Shown: one piece after another, positions 38,446 to 48,182 of the stretch
Layout of the letters: each line of letters begins with the position of its first letter
Position numbering within the stretch: position 1 is the stretch's first letter
From: Sphingomonadaceae bacterium
Lineage (GTDB): Bacteria; Pseudomonadota; Alphaproteobacteria; Sphingomonadales; Sphingomonadaceae
Direction of reading: 5' to 3'
Length of the DNA stretch: 64,000 nt
NCBI GenBank assembly: GCA_030147805.1
Contig: JASBUR010000026.1
Coordinates: 1-64,000 of the forward strand
The notes under the pieces: model-generated
Database searches by the model: none
Seen by the model: only the letters and a program-made list of their open reading frames with translations
What the model was told of the DNA's origin: nothing
Translations under genes and position numbers: made by a program

Positions 38446-39230
38446 TGCTGCGGCCCCGTATCATTCCGTGCTTGCTCGTGCACGAGGGCGGCCTGGTGAA
38501 GACGGTCGGGTTCAAGGCGCCGAAATATGTCGGCGACCCGATCAATGCCGTAAAGATCTTCAATGAGAAGGAGGCTGACGAACTCGTCGTGCTCGATATC
38601 GACGCCACCGCCAATGGCGTCGAGCCCGACTTCGCAATGGTGGCTCATCTCGCCGCGGAATGTCGTATGCCGCTCTGCTACGGTGGCGGCGTCACCACCG
38701 TCGAGCAGGCGAAGCTGATCATCGGACTCGGCGTAGAGAAGGTAGCGCTGAGCGCGGCGGCTGTGGCGGACCCCGCGATACTTACGCGTATCGCGGAGGC
38801 AGTCGGCCGCCAAAGCGTCGTCGCCGTCATCGACGTGCGTAAGCGATCGGGCTTATTCGCCACAGGATATGAGGTGGTGACACGCAACGCCAGTGTCGTC
38901 CACAAGCTCAATCCGGTCGAGCTGGCGGTTCAGTTGGAACAGGCCGGTGCCGGCGAGATCGTCATCAACTCGGTCGATCGTGACGGTACGATGCAGGGCT
39001 ATGACCTGAAGCTAGCCCGCGAGGTGCGGGCTGCGGTCTCGGTGCCGCTATCGTTCCTCGGCGGCGCCGGGTCGCACGCCCATATCGGCGAGCTTTTCGG
39101 GGCCTGCGGTGTCGTTGGCGCAGCGGTCGGCAGCCTTTTCGTTTTCAAGGGCCAGTACCGTGCCGTGCTGATCAACTATCCATCCCAAGCCCAGAAGGAC
39201 GACCTCATCAAGTCCTCTCTGGCCGTTTGA
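38445..39230 (+). CDS. hisF2: HisF-like protein of the acetamidino pathway
   Basis: This 261-residue barrel protein resembles the imidazole-glycerol-phosphate synthase cyclase but has Leu where the catalytic Asp11 should be (IIPCLLVHEGG), while Asp130 (VVAVIDVRK) is kept. Loss of Asp11 argues against a role in histidine synthesis and fits HisF2/AglZ-type proteins that pass ammonia to a sugar amidotransferase. It starts on the last base of the hisH2 stop. Confidence 0.9.
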   Translation: MLRPRIIPCLLVHEGGLVKTVGFKAPKYVGDPINAVKIFNEKEADELVVLDIDATANGVEPDFAMVAHLAAECRMPLCYGGGVTTVEQAKLIIGLGVEKVALSAAAVADPAILTRIAEAVGRQSVVAVIDVRKRSGLFATGYEVVTRNASVVHKLNPVELAVQLEQAGAGEIVINSVDRDGTMQGYDLKLAREVRAAVSVPLSFLGGAGSHAHIGELFGACGVVGAAVGSLFVFKGQYRAVLINYPSQAQKDDLIKSSLAV

Positions 39231-39250
39231 AGAACAAGAGCGCGCTAATA

Positions 39251-40279
39251 ATGTTCACGAACAAGTCTCTTCTCGTCACCGGCGGCACCGGTTCGTTCGG
39301 CAACGCCGTCATGCGACGCTTTCTCGAGTCCGATCTTCGCGAAGTCCGCATCTTTAGCCGCGACGAAAAGAAGCAGGATGAGATGCGTAAGAAGTATCAG
39401 AATCCGAAGCTTAAATTCTACATCGGCGACGTGCGGGACCATAATTCGGTGCTCAACGTGATGCGCGGCGTCGATCTCGTGTTTCACGCGGCCGCGCTCA
39501 AGCAGGTGCCTTCCTGCGAATTCCACCCGATGGAAGCGGTAAAGACCAATGTGCTCGGCACCGAGAATGTGCTCGAGGCGGCGGTGCTTTGCGGGGTCGA
39601 ACGGGTGATCTGCCTCAGCACTGATAAGGCTGTTTACCCGATCAACGCCATGGGTATCTCTAAGGCGATGATGGAAAAGGTGGTCGTCGCCAAATCGCGC
39701 GTGAGTTCCAGCACGGTGATCGTGGCGACGCGATACGGCAACGTCATGGCATCGCGCGGCTCGGTCATTCCGCTTTTCGTCGACCAGATCCGTGCGGGTC
39801 AGCCGATCACGATTACGGATCCGAACATGACCCGGTTTATGATGACCCTAGACGATGCGGTCGATTTGGTGATCTTCGCCTTCCAGAACGGGCGGCCGGG
39901 TGAAATCTTCGTTCAGAAGGCGCCGGCGGCGACCATCGCCACACTGGCGCGCTCGTTGACCGTGCTGCTGGGCGTGCCCGAGCATCCGATCAACGTCATC
40001 GGCACCCGCCACGGCGAAAAGCTCTATGAAGCTCTGCTCAGCCGTGAGGAGGTCGTGGCAGCCGAAGACCTGGGCGACTATTTCCGGGTGCCCCCCGATC
40101 TGCGTGATCTCAACTACAGCAAGTTTGTGGAAGAGGGCGAGGTCGAGCTCTCGGATGCGGTCGAATATACGTCGCACAACACCGTCCGGCTCGATGAAAA
40201 GGGCATGCAGTCGCTGCTAATGAAGCTTCGCTTCATGCAGGCTACGGCGCGGGGCGAGCACGTTGAACCGGAGGAATGA
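39251..40279 (+). CDS. fnlA: UDP-GlcNAc 4,6-dehydratase/5-epimerase
   Basis: The 342-residue CapE/FnlA/WbjB enzyme starts UDP-N-acetyl-L-fucosamine synthesis. It has GGTGSFGNAVMRRFL (about 11-25), FHAAALKQVPSCE, LSTDKAVYPINAMG and MGISKAMME, with the unusual Met-x3-Lys of this short inverting-dehydratase group. FVQKAPAATI and the EVVAAEDLGDYFRVPPD segment are typical. ATG 39251 is chosen over a TTG 24 nt upstream, giving a normal length. It is followed by fnlB and fnlC in the order of E. coli O26. Confidence 0.9.
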   Translation: MFTNKSLLVTGGTGSFGNAVMRRFLESDLREVRIFSRDEKKQDEMRKKYQNPKLKFYIGDVRDHNSVLNVMRGVDLVFHAAALKQVPSCEFHPMEAVKTNVLGTENVLEAAVLCGVERVICLSTDKAVYPINAMGISKAMMEKVVVAKSRVSSSTVIVATRYGNVMASRGSVIPLFVDQIRAGQPITITDPNMTRFMMTLDDAVDLVIFAFQNGRPGEIFVQKAPAATIATLARSLTVLLGVPEHPINVIGTRHGEKLYEALLSREEVVAAEDLGDYFRVPPDLRDLNYSKFVEEGEVELSDAVEYTSHNTVRLDEKGMQSLLMKLRFMQATARGEHVEPEE

Positions 40280-40281
40280 CC

Positions 40282-41385
40282 ATGCGGGTCCTCATCACGG
40301 GTGCAAACGGCTTTGCCGGCAAGAACCTGCAACTTCGGCTGCGGGAAATGGCCGATATCGATATTGATACCTTCACGCGAGCCGACGAAGTCGCGGCGCT
40401 CGAGAGCAAGGTCGCGGCAGCCGATGCCGTCGTCCATCTCGCTGGCGAAAACCGACCCGCCGACCCGGCTGACTTTGACACCGTAAACGCCGACCTTACG
40501 CGCAGTCTGTGCGATGTGATCGCGCAGTCGGGAAAGCAGGTACCGCTCATCCTGTCATCGTCGACGCAGGCGGCGCTCGCCAATCCCTATGGTCGCAGCA
40601 AACTGGCCGGCGAGCGGGCCGTCGAGGCGCTGGCGGCGGGCGGAAATCCTGCGGTAATCTATCGGCTGCCCGGTCTTTTCGGCAAATGGGCGCGGCCGGC
40701 CTATAATTCGGTCGTTGCCACCTTTTGCCACAACATAGCCCGTGACGTGCCGATCACCATGAGCGATCCGGCAGCCGTGGTCCAGCTCGCCTATATCGAC
40801 GACGTCATCGACGATTTCATCGCGGTGCTGCAGGCGCCCGAAGCCGGGCTTCGCCGCCGCGAAATTGATCCCGTTTACCGCGTTTCGCTCGGCGATCTCG
40901 CGGCGAAGATCACGGCCTTCCGTGACTCGCGGCAGTCGCTGGTAACCGAACGCGTCGGGACGGGGCTCGATCGCGCCCTGTATGCGACATATATCAGCTA
41001 TCTGTCACCCGAAGCGTTTGTTTATGACATCCCAAGCCATGGTGATCAGCGCGGCGTCTTCGTCGAGATGCTGAAGACGAAGGACTCGGGGCAATTCTCT
41101 TTCTTCACCGCGCATCCAGGCGTTACGCGTGGCGGCCACTATCACCACACCAAGTCGGAGAAGTTCCTGGTCATCAAGGGCGAGGCGCGCTTCGGGTTCC
41201 GGCATATGCTGTCGGACGCGCGCCATGACCTCATGGTCTCAGGCGAGCGCCCGCGCGTAGTCGAAACGGTTCCAGGATGGACGCACGACATCACCAACGT
41301 CGGCGACGACGAGTTGATTGTCATGCTCTGGGCCAACGAAATCTTTGATCGGGGTCGTCCCGACACCATCGCCAGCAAGGTCTGA
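40282..41385 (+). CDS. fnlB: UDP-2-acetamido-2,6-dideoxy-hexulose reductase (CapF/FnlB)
   Basis: The 367-residue bifunctional protein has an N-terminal SDR domain (ITGANGFAGKNL near 5-16, NPYGRSKLAGE) and a C-terminal cupin (about 250-367) with the zinc-type GGHYHHTKSEKF motif. It is the second enzyme of UDP-L-FucNAc synthesis. An ATG at 40276 sits too close to the GGAGG ribosome site; ATG 40282 has proper spacing. The Shine-Dalgarno lies in the end of fnlA. Confidence 0.9.
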   Translation: MRVLITGANGFAGKNLQLRLREMADIDIDTFTRADEVAALESKVAAADAVVHLAGENRPADPADFDTVNADLTRSLCDVIAQSGKQVPLILSSSTQAALANPYGRSKLAGERAVEALAAGGNPAVIYRLPGLFGKWARPAYNSVVATFCHNIARDVPITMSDPAAVVQLAYIDDVIDDFIAVLQAPEAGLRRREIDPVYRVSLGDLAAKITAFRDSRQSLVTERVGTGLDRALYATYISYLSPEAFVYDIPSHGDQRGVFVEMLKTKDSGQFSFFTAHPGVTRGGHYHHTKSEKFLVIKGEARFGFRHMLSDARHDLMVSGERPRVVETVPGWTHDITNVGDDELIVMLWANEIFDRGRPDTIASKV

Positions 41386-41386
41386 G

Positions 41387-42517
41387 ATGCGCAAGCTCAA
41401 GGTCATGACGGTCGTCGGCACACGGCCGGAGATAATTCGGCTGTCGCGCGTGATGGCGGCGCTGGACCGCTATTGCGACCATGTGCTGACTCATACCGGC
41501 CAGAATTACGACTATGAACTCAATCAAATCTTTTTCGATGATCTGGGGCTTCGCAAGCCGGACCATTTCCTGAGCGCAGCCGGCGCCAGCGGGATCGAGA
41601 CGATCGGCAATGTTATCATCGCGGTCGATAAGGTGCTTGAGCAGGAGCAGCCCGACGCCGTCCTGGTGCTCGGGGACACCAATAGCTGCATGGCATTACT
41701 CTCCGCCAAGCGCCGTAAAATTCCGACTTTCCACATGGAAGCTGGCAACCGCTGCTTCGATATGCGGGTGCCTGAAGAGATCAACCGGCGGCTCGTCGAC
41801 CATATGGCGGATGTCAACCTGACATACAGCTCGATCGCGCGAGAATATCTGTTGCGCGAGGGGCTACCGCCCGATCTGGTGATCAAGACCGGCAGCCCGA
41901 TGCAGGAAGTGCTCAGCTATTATCGCGAGGGCATCGACGCGTCGGACGTCGTGGACCGGCTCGAGCTGACACCACGGGACTTTTTCCTCGTCAGCGCCCA
42001 TCGCGAAGAGAATATCGAATCGGAACGTAATTTCTCCCGTCTTCTCGGCATATTGAACGGTTTGGCTGAACAGCATGGCCTGCCTGTCGTGGTATCGACG
42101 CATCCGCGAACCCAACGCCGCGCCGACGCGGCGGGCGCGCAATTCCATCCGCTGGTCCGCCTGCTCAAGCCTCTCGGCTTTCGCGATTATAATCGGCTGC
42201 AGATCGAGGCGAAGGCGGTGCTTTCGGATAGCGGCACGATCAACGAGGAATCGTCGATCCTCAATTTTCCAGCACTCAATCTTCGCGAGGCGCACGAACG
42301 CCCCGAAGGGATGGAGGAAGCAGCCGTGATGATGGTCGGGCTCGAGCTCGAGCGCGTCCTCCAGGGCTTGGAAATCCTCGAAGGGCAGCCGCGCGGCGAG
42401 CTTCGCCTCTTGCGGCAGGTCGCCGACTATTCGATGTCGAACGTGTCGGACAAGGTGGTCCGGCTGATCCACAGCTATACCGATTACGTCCGACGCGTGA
42501 TCTGGAAGCAGTATTAG
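41387..42517 (+). CDS. fnlC: UDP-N-acetyl-L-fucosamine-forming 2-epimerase (WecB-like, FnlC/WbjD)
   Basis: The 376-residue GT-B-fold epimerase has TVVGTRPEIIRLSRV (8-22), HTGQNYDYELNQIFF, VLGDTNSCMA and SDSGTINEESSIL motifs. These place it with the non-hydrolysing epimerases, and the gene order fnlA-fnlB-fnlC assigns it the last step to UDP-L-FucNAc. It begins one base after the fnlB stop. Confidence 0.9.
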   Translation: MRKLKVMTVVGTRPEIIRLSRVMAALDRYCDHVLTHTGQNYDYELNQIFFDDLGLRKPDHFLSAAGASGIETIGNVIIAVDKVLEQEQPDAVLVLGDTNSCMALLSAKRRKIPTFHMEAGNRCFDMRVPEEINRRLVDHMADVNLTYSSIAREYLLREGLPPDLVIKTGSPMQEVLSYYREGIDASDVVDRLELTPRDFFLVSAHREENIESERNFSRLLGILNGLAEQHGLPVVVSTHPRTQRRADAAGAQFHPLVRLLKPLGFRDYNRLQIEAKAVLSDSGTINEESSILNFPALNLREAHERPEGMEEAAVMMVGLELERVLQGLEILEGQPRGELRLLRQVADYSMSNVSDKVVRLIHSYTDYVRRVIWKQY

Positions 42518-42526
42518 GCGCTCCGG

Positions 42527-43714
42527 ATGCGCATCGCGCTGATCGCAGATGTGTTTCCACCGCTCCGTTCCTCAGGGGCGGTGCAGTTGCGCGACCTGTC
42601 CGCCGAATTTGTCCGCCAGGGGTATGAGGTCACTGTGCTCACGCCCGCACCCGATCTCAAGACAGCCTGGCATGTAGAGCACCATGACGGTGTCCGTATC
42701 TGCCGCCTGAAGTCGCCGCGCACGAAGGACATAAATTATGCGGCGCGCGCGCTCGGCGAACTCACGATGCCCTATGCAATGCTGCGAAATCTGCGGCTCA
42801 GCCCGCTTAAGAGCGAACGCTGGGATGGGGTCGTCTGGTATTCGCCGACCATCTTCCTCGGCCCGCTCGCGAAGGCGCTTAAACAGCGATCTGGCTGCAG
42901 AGGTTATCTGATCGTTCGCGACATCTTTCCCGAATGGGCTGTCGACATGGGGCTGATGCGCCGTGGCCCGCCCTATTATTTCTTCAAGGCCGTCGAGCAG
43001 GCGCAATATCGCGCCGCCGATGTGATCGGCGTACAGTCGCCGAGCAGTCTCCCCTACTTCGCACGATGGGCACGGGACGGCCGGCGCATCGAAGTCCTCC
43101 AGAATTGGCTCGCGGTGGCCGACGACGTCGGCTGCAGCATTGATGTCGGCGCTACCTCGCTCGCAGGACGGAAGATCGTGGTTTACGCGGGCAATATGGG
43201 CGTGGCGCAGGGGCTCGACCTGATTCTTGATCTCTCCCACCGCCTCGAGGATCGCGCCGACGTGGGATTCGTATTCGTTGGCCGGGGCACGGAAAAGCGC
43301 CGCCTCGAGGAAAAGGCGCGGGCGCTCGGCCTCTCCAACCTGCTGTTCTTCGACGAGATCGACCCCAGCGAGATCGAGGGGCTCTATCGCCAGTGTCACG
43401 TCGGCATTGTCGCGCTCGATCGCCGTCACAAGACCAACAATATTCCCGGCAAGTTCCTGTCATACATGCATGCCGGGCTACCGGTCATGGCGGCGATCAA
43501 CCGGGGCAACGACTTGGCGGACCTCATCGCGGAACACCGGGTGGGGCGGGCGACGACGAGCGATTCAGCGGACGACCTCGCCGTCATGGCGCGCGAGCTG
43601 ATCGCCGAGATCGACGGCGATGCGACCATCGCGGAGCGCTGCCGGGCACTCGGCCAGCGCCTGTTTGCGCCGGAAACGGCGGTCGGACAGATTGTGGCGG
43701 CGCTGCAAGAGTAG
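42527..43714 (+). CDS. wbuB: Glycosyltransferase family 4, WbuB-like (L-FucNAc transferase)
   Basis: The 395-residue GT-B retaining enzyme begins MRIALIADVFPPLRSSGAVQ, like WbuB/WbvB. The C-terminal GT4 motif includes VYAGNMGVAQGLDLILDL and NNIPGKFLSYMHAGLPV with the E/K donor site. WbuB follows fnlABC in E. coli O26-type clusters and transfers L-FucNAc to the lipid-linked acceptor. It is the last recognisable gene of the polysaccharide locus. Confidence 0.85.
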   Translation: MRIALIADVFPPLRSSGAVQLRDLSAEFVRQGYEVTVLTPAPDLKTAWHVEHHDGVRICRLKSPRTKDINYAARALGELTMPYAMLRNLRLSPLKSERWDGVVWYSPTIFLGPLAKALKQRSGCRGYLIVRDIFPEWAVDMGLMRRGPPYYFFKAVEQAQYRAADVIGVQSPSSLPYFARWARDGRRIEVLQNWLAVADDVGCSIDVGATSLAGRKIVVYAGNMGVAQGLDLILDLSHRLEDRADVGFVFVGRGTEKRRLEEKARALGLSNLLFFDEIDPSEIEGLYRQCHVGIVALDRRHKTNNIPGKFLSYMHAGLPVMAAINRGNDLADLIAEHRVGRATTSDSADDLAVMARELIAEIDGDATIAERCRALGQRLFAPETAVGQIVAALQE

Positions 43715-43994
43715 CCTTGGATTTGCGTCGATCCGAAGGAGTCAAAGCTCTGTCGGCGCTGGCGGGTCGGGTACGCCGACGCTGCCGCCCCCCGCGCCGT
43801 CGCCCACTCCAACGCCAACGCCGACGCCGACTCCAACGCCGACCCCCACCCGGACTCCGACGGTGCGGCGCAAGTTGAGGTCTATCTTTGATGCCGGCGC
43901 CGAACTGGCGATGTCGGCGGTCGACCGCGTGCAGAATCATCTCGAGGAAGAAGAAAAGGCGAAGCGAAAAAAAGGCGGCACAGCAGGCGAATGA
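43692..43994 (+). CDS. Small Pro-Thr repeat protein, unknown
   Basis: An open frame overlapping and following wbuB encodes about 100 residues: a Gly/Ser start, a (Pro-Thr)n linker over roughly 43810-43860, then RKLRSIFDAGAELAMSAVD and a charged helix EEEEKAKRKK. No good start codon exists after wbuB; TTG 43692 or ATG 43620 are the options, both inside wbuB. The charged C-terminal helix looks coding, but the gene may be a remnant whose N-terminus was lost. No family recognised. Confidence 0.35.
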   Translation: MWRRCKSSLGFASIRRSQSSVGAGGSGTPTLPPPAPSPTPTPTPTPTPTPTPTRTPTVRRKLRSIFDAGAELAMSAVDRVQNHLEEEEKAKRKKGGTAGE

Positions 43995-44031
43995 AGAACG
44001 CCTGTACGCCTAATGGCTCGAGGAGGATCTA

Positions 44032-44613
44032 GTGTCTCGGCGAAATCGCGCTCGAGAGGACCTTCTTTCCATTCTGAGGAACGCGCTTTTCCATAAGGCG
44101 AACGGTCGAGAACCGCGGCTCGCCTATGCCAAGGCCTGGGCACATGCGGCGGACAGGGCGGCTCTCCTGGAGGCCAAGACGGTCGATCGCTATGGGCCCG
44201 ACGCTGATCGTACCGTGCTTCGGGAACTCATTCTCGCGGGCGGTACAGACGCCGACATCGACGCAATGGTTTGGATCAGCCCCTATGGCCAGATCCTGAC
44301 TGAGCTGAAGACGCGAATGGCTCACTGTCGGTCGGTCGTGGCAACCGTAGTGAACGAGCCCGGCATCGCCAAGGTTTTGGCCGAAAATGAGCGCGCCAGC
44401 GTCCGCGCCCATCAAGAAGTGACCGCCGCTGAATATGCGCCGCGCTATCACGTCGACCGCGAGCCCGCAGGATTCATTGCTGCAAGGCAATTGCTTGATC
44501 AGACGAGCGGGGTCGAAAGCGAGCACCTTTCATCGGATTGTCCGACAGAAACGCAGGCTGGGCGCGCCGCGGCGGCGGCTTTCGCAGCCCGTCGACTGCT
44601 CGGCAAAGGATAG
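44032..44613 (+). CDS. Conserved-looking hypothetical protein
   Basis: The 193-residue product starts at GTG 44032 with a strong GAGGAGG ribosome site 7 nt upstream. It is mostly helical and charged, without a signal peptide or membrane segment (MSRRNRAREDLLSILRNALF start; Ala-rich C-terminus). I do not recognise a family. It sits between the polysaccharide locus and tRNA-Ala in DNA of intermediate GC, so it may be an accessory gene of the locus or of an older insertion. Confidence 0.55.
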   Translation: MSRRNRAREDLLSILRNALFHKANGREPRLAYAKAWAHAADRAALLEAKTVDRYGPDADRTVLRELILAGGTDADIDAMVWISPYGQILTELKTRMAHCRSVVATVVNEPGIAKVLAENERASVRAHQEVTAAEYAPRYHVDREPAGFIAARQLLDQTSGVESEHLSSDCPTETQAGRAAAAAFAARRLLGKG

Positions 44614-44814
44614 CACCCGCGCTCATCTTGCTGGCGGCGGACGCTTCTTGTCCGACACGATCTGAAATTAACTCCTTACAGGCGAACTGGCCTTCTCAAA
44701 TATCGATCTGATTCGTTGTAAATTACGAGAGTAGGCATTCTAGAGGACGCAAGCATGCGGTCAGAGCGGCCACTTTGCGGTACAAACGCCTCGTCTCAAT
44801 CGCCATGAAAAAAA

Positions 44815-44834
44815 GGGCGGTCAAAAGACCGCCC
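44815..44834 (-). terminator. Rho-independent terminator after tRNA-Ala
   Basis: GGGCGGTC (44815-44822), loop AAAA, and GACCGCCC (44827-44834) form an 8-bp stem. On the minus strand it is followed by at least seven T (plus-strand A-run before 44815). It lies 20 bp beyond the 3' end of the minus-strand tRNA gene. Confidence 0.85.
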
Positions 44835-44853
44835 TCATTTCAATACGTTAAGT

Positions 44854-44929
44854 TGGTGGAGCCGAGGGGGATCGAACCCCTGACCTTCGCAATGCCATCG
44901 CGACGCTCTCCCAGCTGAGCTACGGCCCC
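44854..44929 (-). tRNA. tRNA-Ala (anticodon GGC)
   Basis: The minus strand folds as a 76-nt tRNA: acceptor GGGGCCG/CGGCTCC with one G-U, D-arm GCTC/GAGC, anticodon stem TCGCG/TGCGA with loop ATGGCAT (anticodon GGC, reading Ala GCC), T-arm AGGGG-TTCGATC-CCCCT, and encoded CCA end. It has an upstream promoter (44965-44993) and a terminator downstream. It marks the border between the polysaccharide locus and the housekeeping backbone. Confidence 0.95.
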
Positions 44930-44964
44930 GAAACTTGTCGACCCGCCTGGGGGCGGGCGGCGCT

Positions 44965-44993
44965 TACCTAAGCAAAGCTTTCGGCTTGCGCAA
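44965..44993 (-). promoter_or_regulatory. Candidate promoter for tRNA-Ala
   Basis: On the minus strand TTGCGC (44993-44988) and TAGGTA (44970-44965) are separated by 17 bp. The start site would fall near 44958, about 29 nt before the tRNA. The stretch after the -10 box is very GC-rich, as in stringently controlled stable-RNA promoters. Confidence 0.5.
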
Positions 44994-45014
44994 GATATTG
45001 ATCGCGCCCTCGGG

Positions 45015-47306
<2,292 letters not shown>

Positions 47307-47383
47307 GGCCCCGCTCTAGCCGACTCCGGCGCTGCGATAAAATCGCGCGCTAGTAATGAGAACCAGTTGCAGATCCCTCGCGC

Positions 47384-47401
47384 TGCTGATACTCATTCGC
47401 A
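47384..47401. promoter_or_regulatory. Possible Fur-type iron box upstream of bfd
   Basis: TGCTGATACTCATTCGCA is an imperfect palindrome (TGC..AT...AT..GCA) with the TGA-TxxTCAT look of iron-regulator boxes. A second similar stretch, TAATGAGAACCAGTTGCA, lies about 30 bp upstream (47354-47371). Both are upstream of bfd and bfr, genes expected to be iron-controlled. The match to Fur or RirA/Irr consensus was judged by eye. Confidence 0.4.
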
Positions 47402-47431
47402 AGTCGCTTGGGCTTGGGGAGTTGGCGCACC

Positions 47432-47608
47432 GTGATCGTCTGCGTTTGCAATGCGCTTCGGGAGAATCAGGTCCGCGCCAAGGCGCGCGACTGCGCCGGT
47501 TCGGTCGGCCGCGTCTACGCCAGCCTCGGCTGCAAGCCGCAATGTTGCCAGTGCCTGCCCTTCGCGCGCCAGGTCATCCAGGACGAACGGAGCCGCGTCG
47601 CGGCTTGA
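47432..47608 (+). CDS. bfd: Bacterioferritin-associated ferredoxin (BFD-like [2Fe-2S])
   Basis: The 58-residue protein carries the four Cys of the Bfd fold, CVC near the N-terminus (VCVCNALRENQV) and CKPQCCQC near residue 40. Bfd reduces the iron core of bacterioferritin to release iron. GTG 47432 is the start; a longer frame upstream has no support. bfr follows 54 bp later. Confidence 0.85.
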   Translation: MIVCVCNALRENQVRAKARDCAGSVGRVYASLGCKPQCCQCLPFARQVIQDERSRVAA

Positions 47609-47662
47609 CGCTCGACTCGCTCCCGACCTAAGCCGAACCCAACGGCTACCGGGAGACGGACG

Positions 47663-48142
47663 ATGCGCGGCGACGATCAGGTCATCAGCTTTCTCAACGC
47701 GGCGCTCAAGAACGAGCTGACGGCGATCAACCAATATTGGCTGCACTACCGGCTGCTCGATCACTGGGGCATCGAGCGCCTCGCGCATTATGAGCGCGGC
47801 GAATCGATCGACGAGATGAAGCATGCCGACAAGCTGATGGAACGCATCCTGTTCCTCGACGGGCTGCCCAACCTCCAGGCGCTCGGCCGGCTGCGTGTCG
47901 GCGAGAATGTCACCGAGCTGCTCAAGGCCGACCTCGACCTCGAACTCGAGGCGCTGCCGCTGCTCAAGGAGGCGATCGCGCACTGCGAGACGGTCAAGGA
48001 CTACAACAGCCGCGAGCTGTTCGAGGCGATCCTCGACAGCGAGGAAGAGCATGTCGACTTCCTCGAAAAGCAGTTCGACATGATCGAGGCGATGGGGCTG
48101 CAGAACTACATCCAGCTGCAGAGCAAGCCGGCGGAAGGCTGA
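47663..48142 (+). CDS. bfr: Bacterioferritin
   Basis: The 159-residue iron-storage protein has the ferroxidase ligands Glu18, Glu51, His54, Glu94-region and ESIDEMKHADKLMERILFL, with Met52 as the inter-subunit haem ligand, so this is a haem-binding bacterioferritin. The C-terminal EEHVDFLEKQ also matches. It forms a unit with bfd. The start ATG 47663 follows GGGAGACGG. Confidence 0.95.
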   Translation: MRGDDQVISFLNAALKNELTAINQYWLHYRLLDHWGIERLAHYERGESIDEMKHADKLMERILFLDGLPNLQALGRLRVGENVTELLKADLDLELEALPLLKEAIAHCETVKDYNSRELFEAILDSEEEHVDFLEKQFDMIEAMGLQNYIQLQSKPAEG

Positions 48143-48151
48143 CGAGCAGGC

Positions 48152-48173
48152 GGGGCGCCGTCGCGGGCGCCCC
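48152..48173. terminator. Hairpin between convergent bfr and UDP-sugar dehydrogenase genes
   Basis: GGGGCGCC (48152-48159) and GGCGCCCC (48166-48173) form an 8-bp stem with a 6-nt loop. There is no T-run on either side, so it is at best a factor-assisted bidirectional terminator. Confidence 0.4.
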
Positions 48174-48182
48174 GGCCCCGGT

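Noticed and set aside
37834-39230. hisH/hisF as part of histidine biosynthesis
   Set aside because: No other his genes are present, HisF has lost Asp11, and a sugar amidotransferase overlaps hisH.
43800-43865. CCGACG-type repeats after wbuB as a CRISPR or regulatory repeat
   Set aside because: They are short in-frame Pro-Thr codon repeats within an open frame with no spacer structure.
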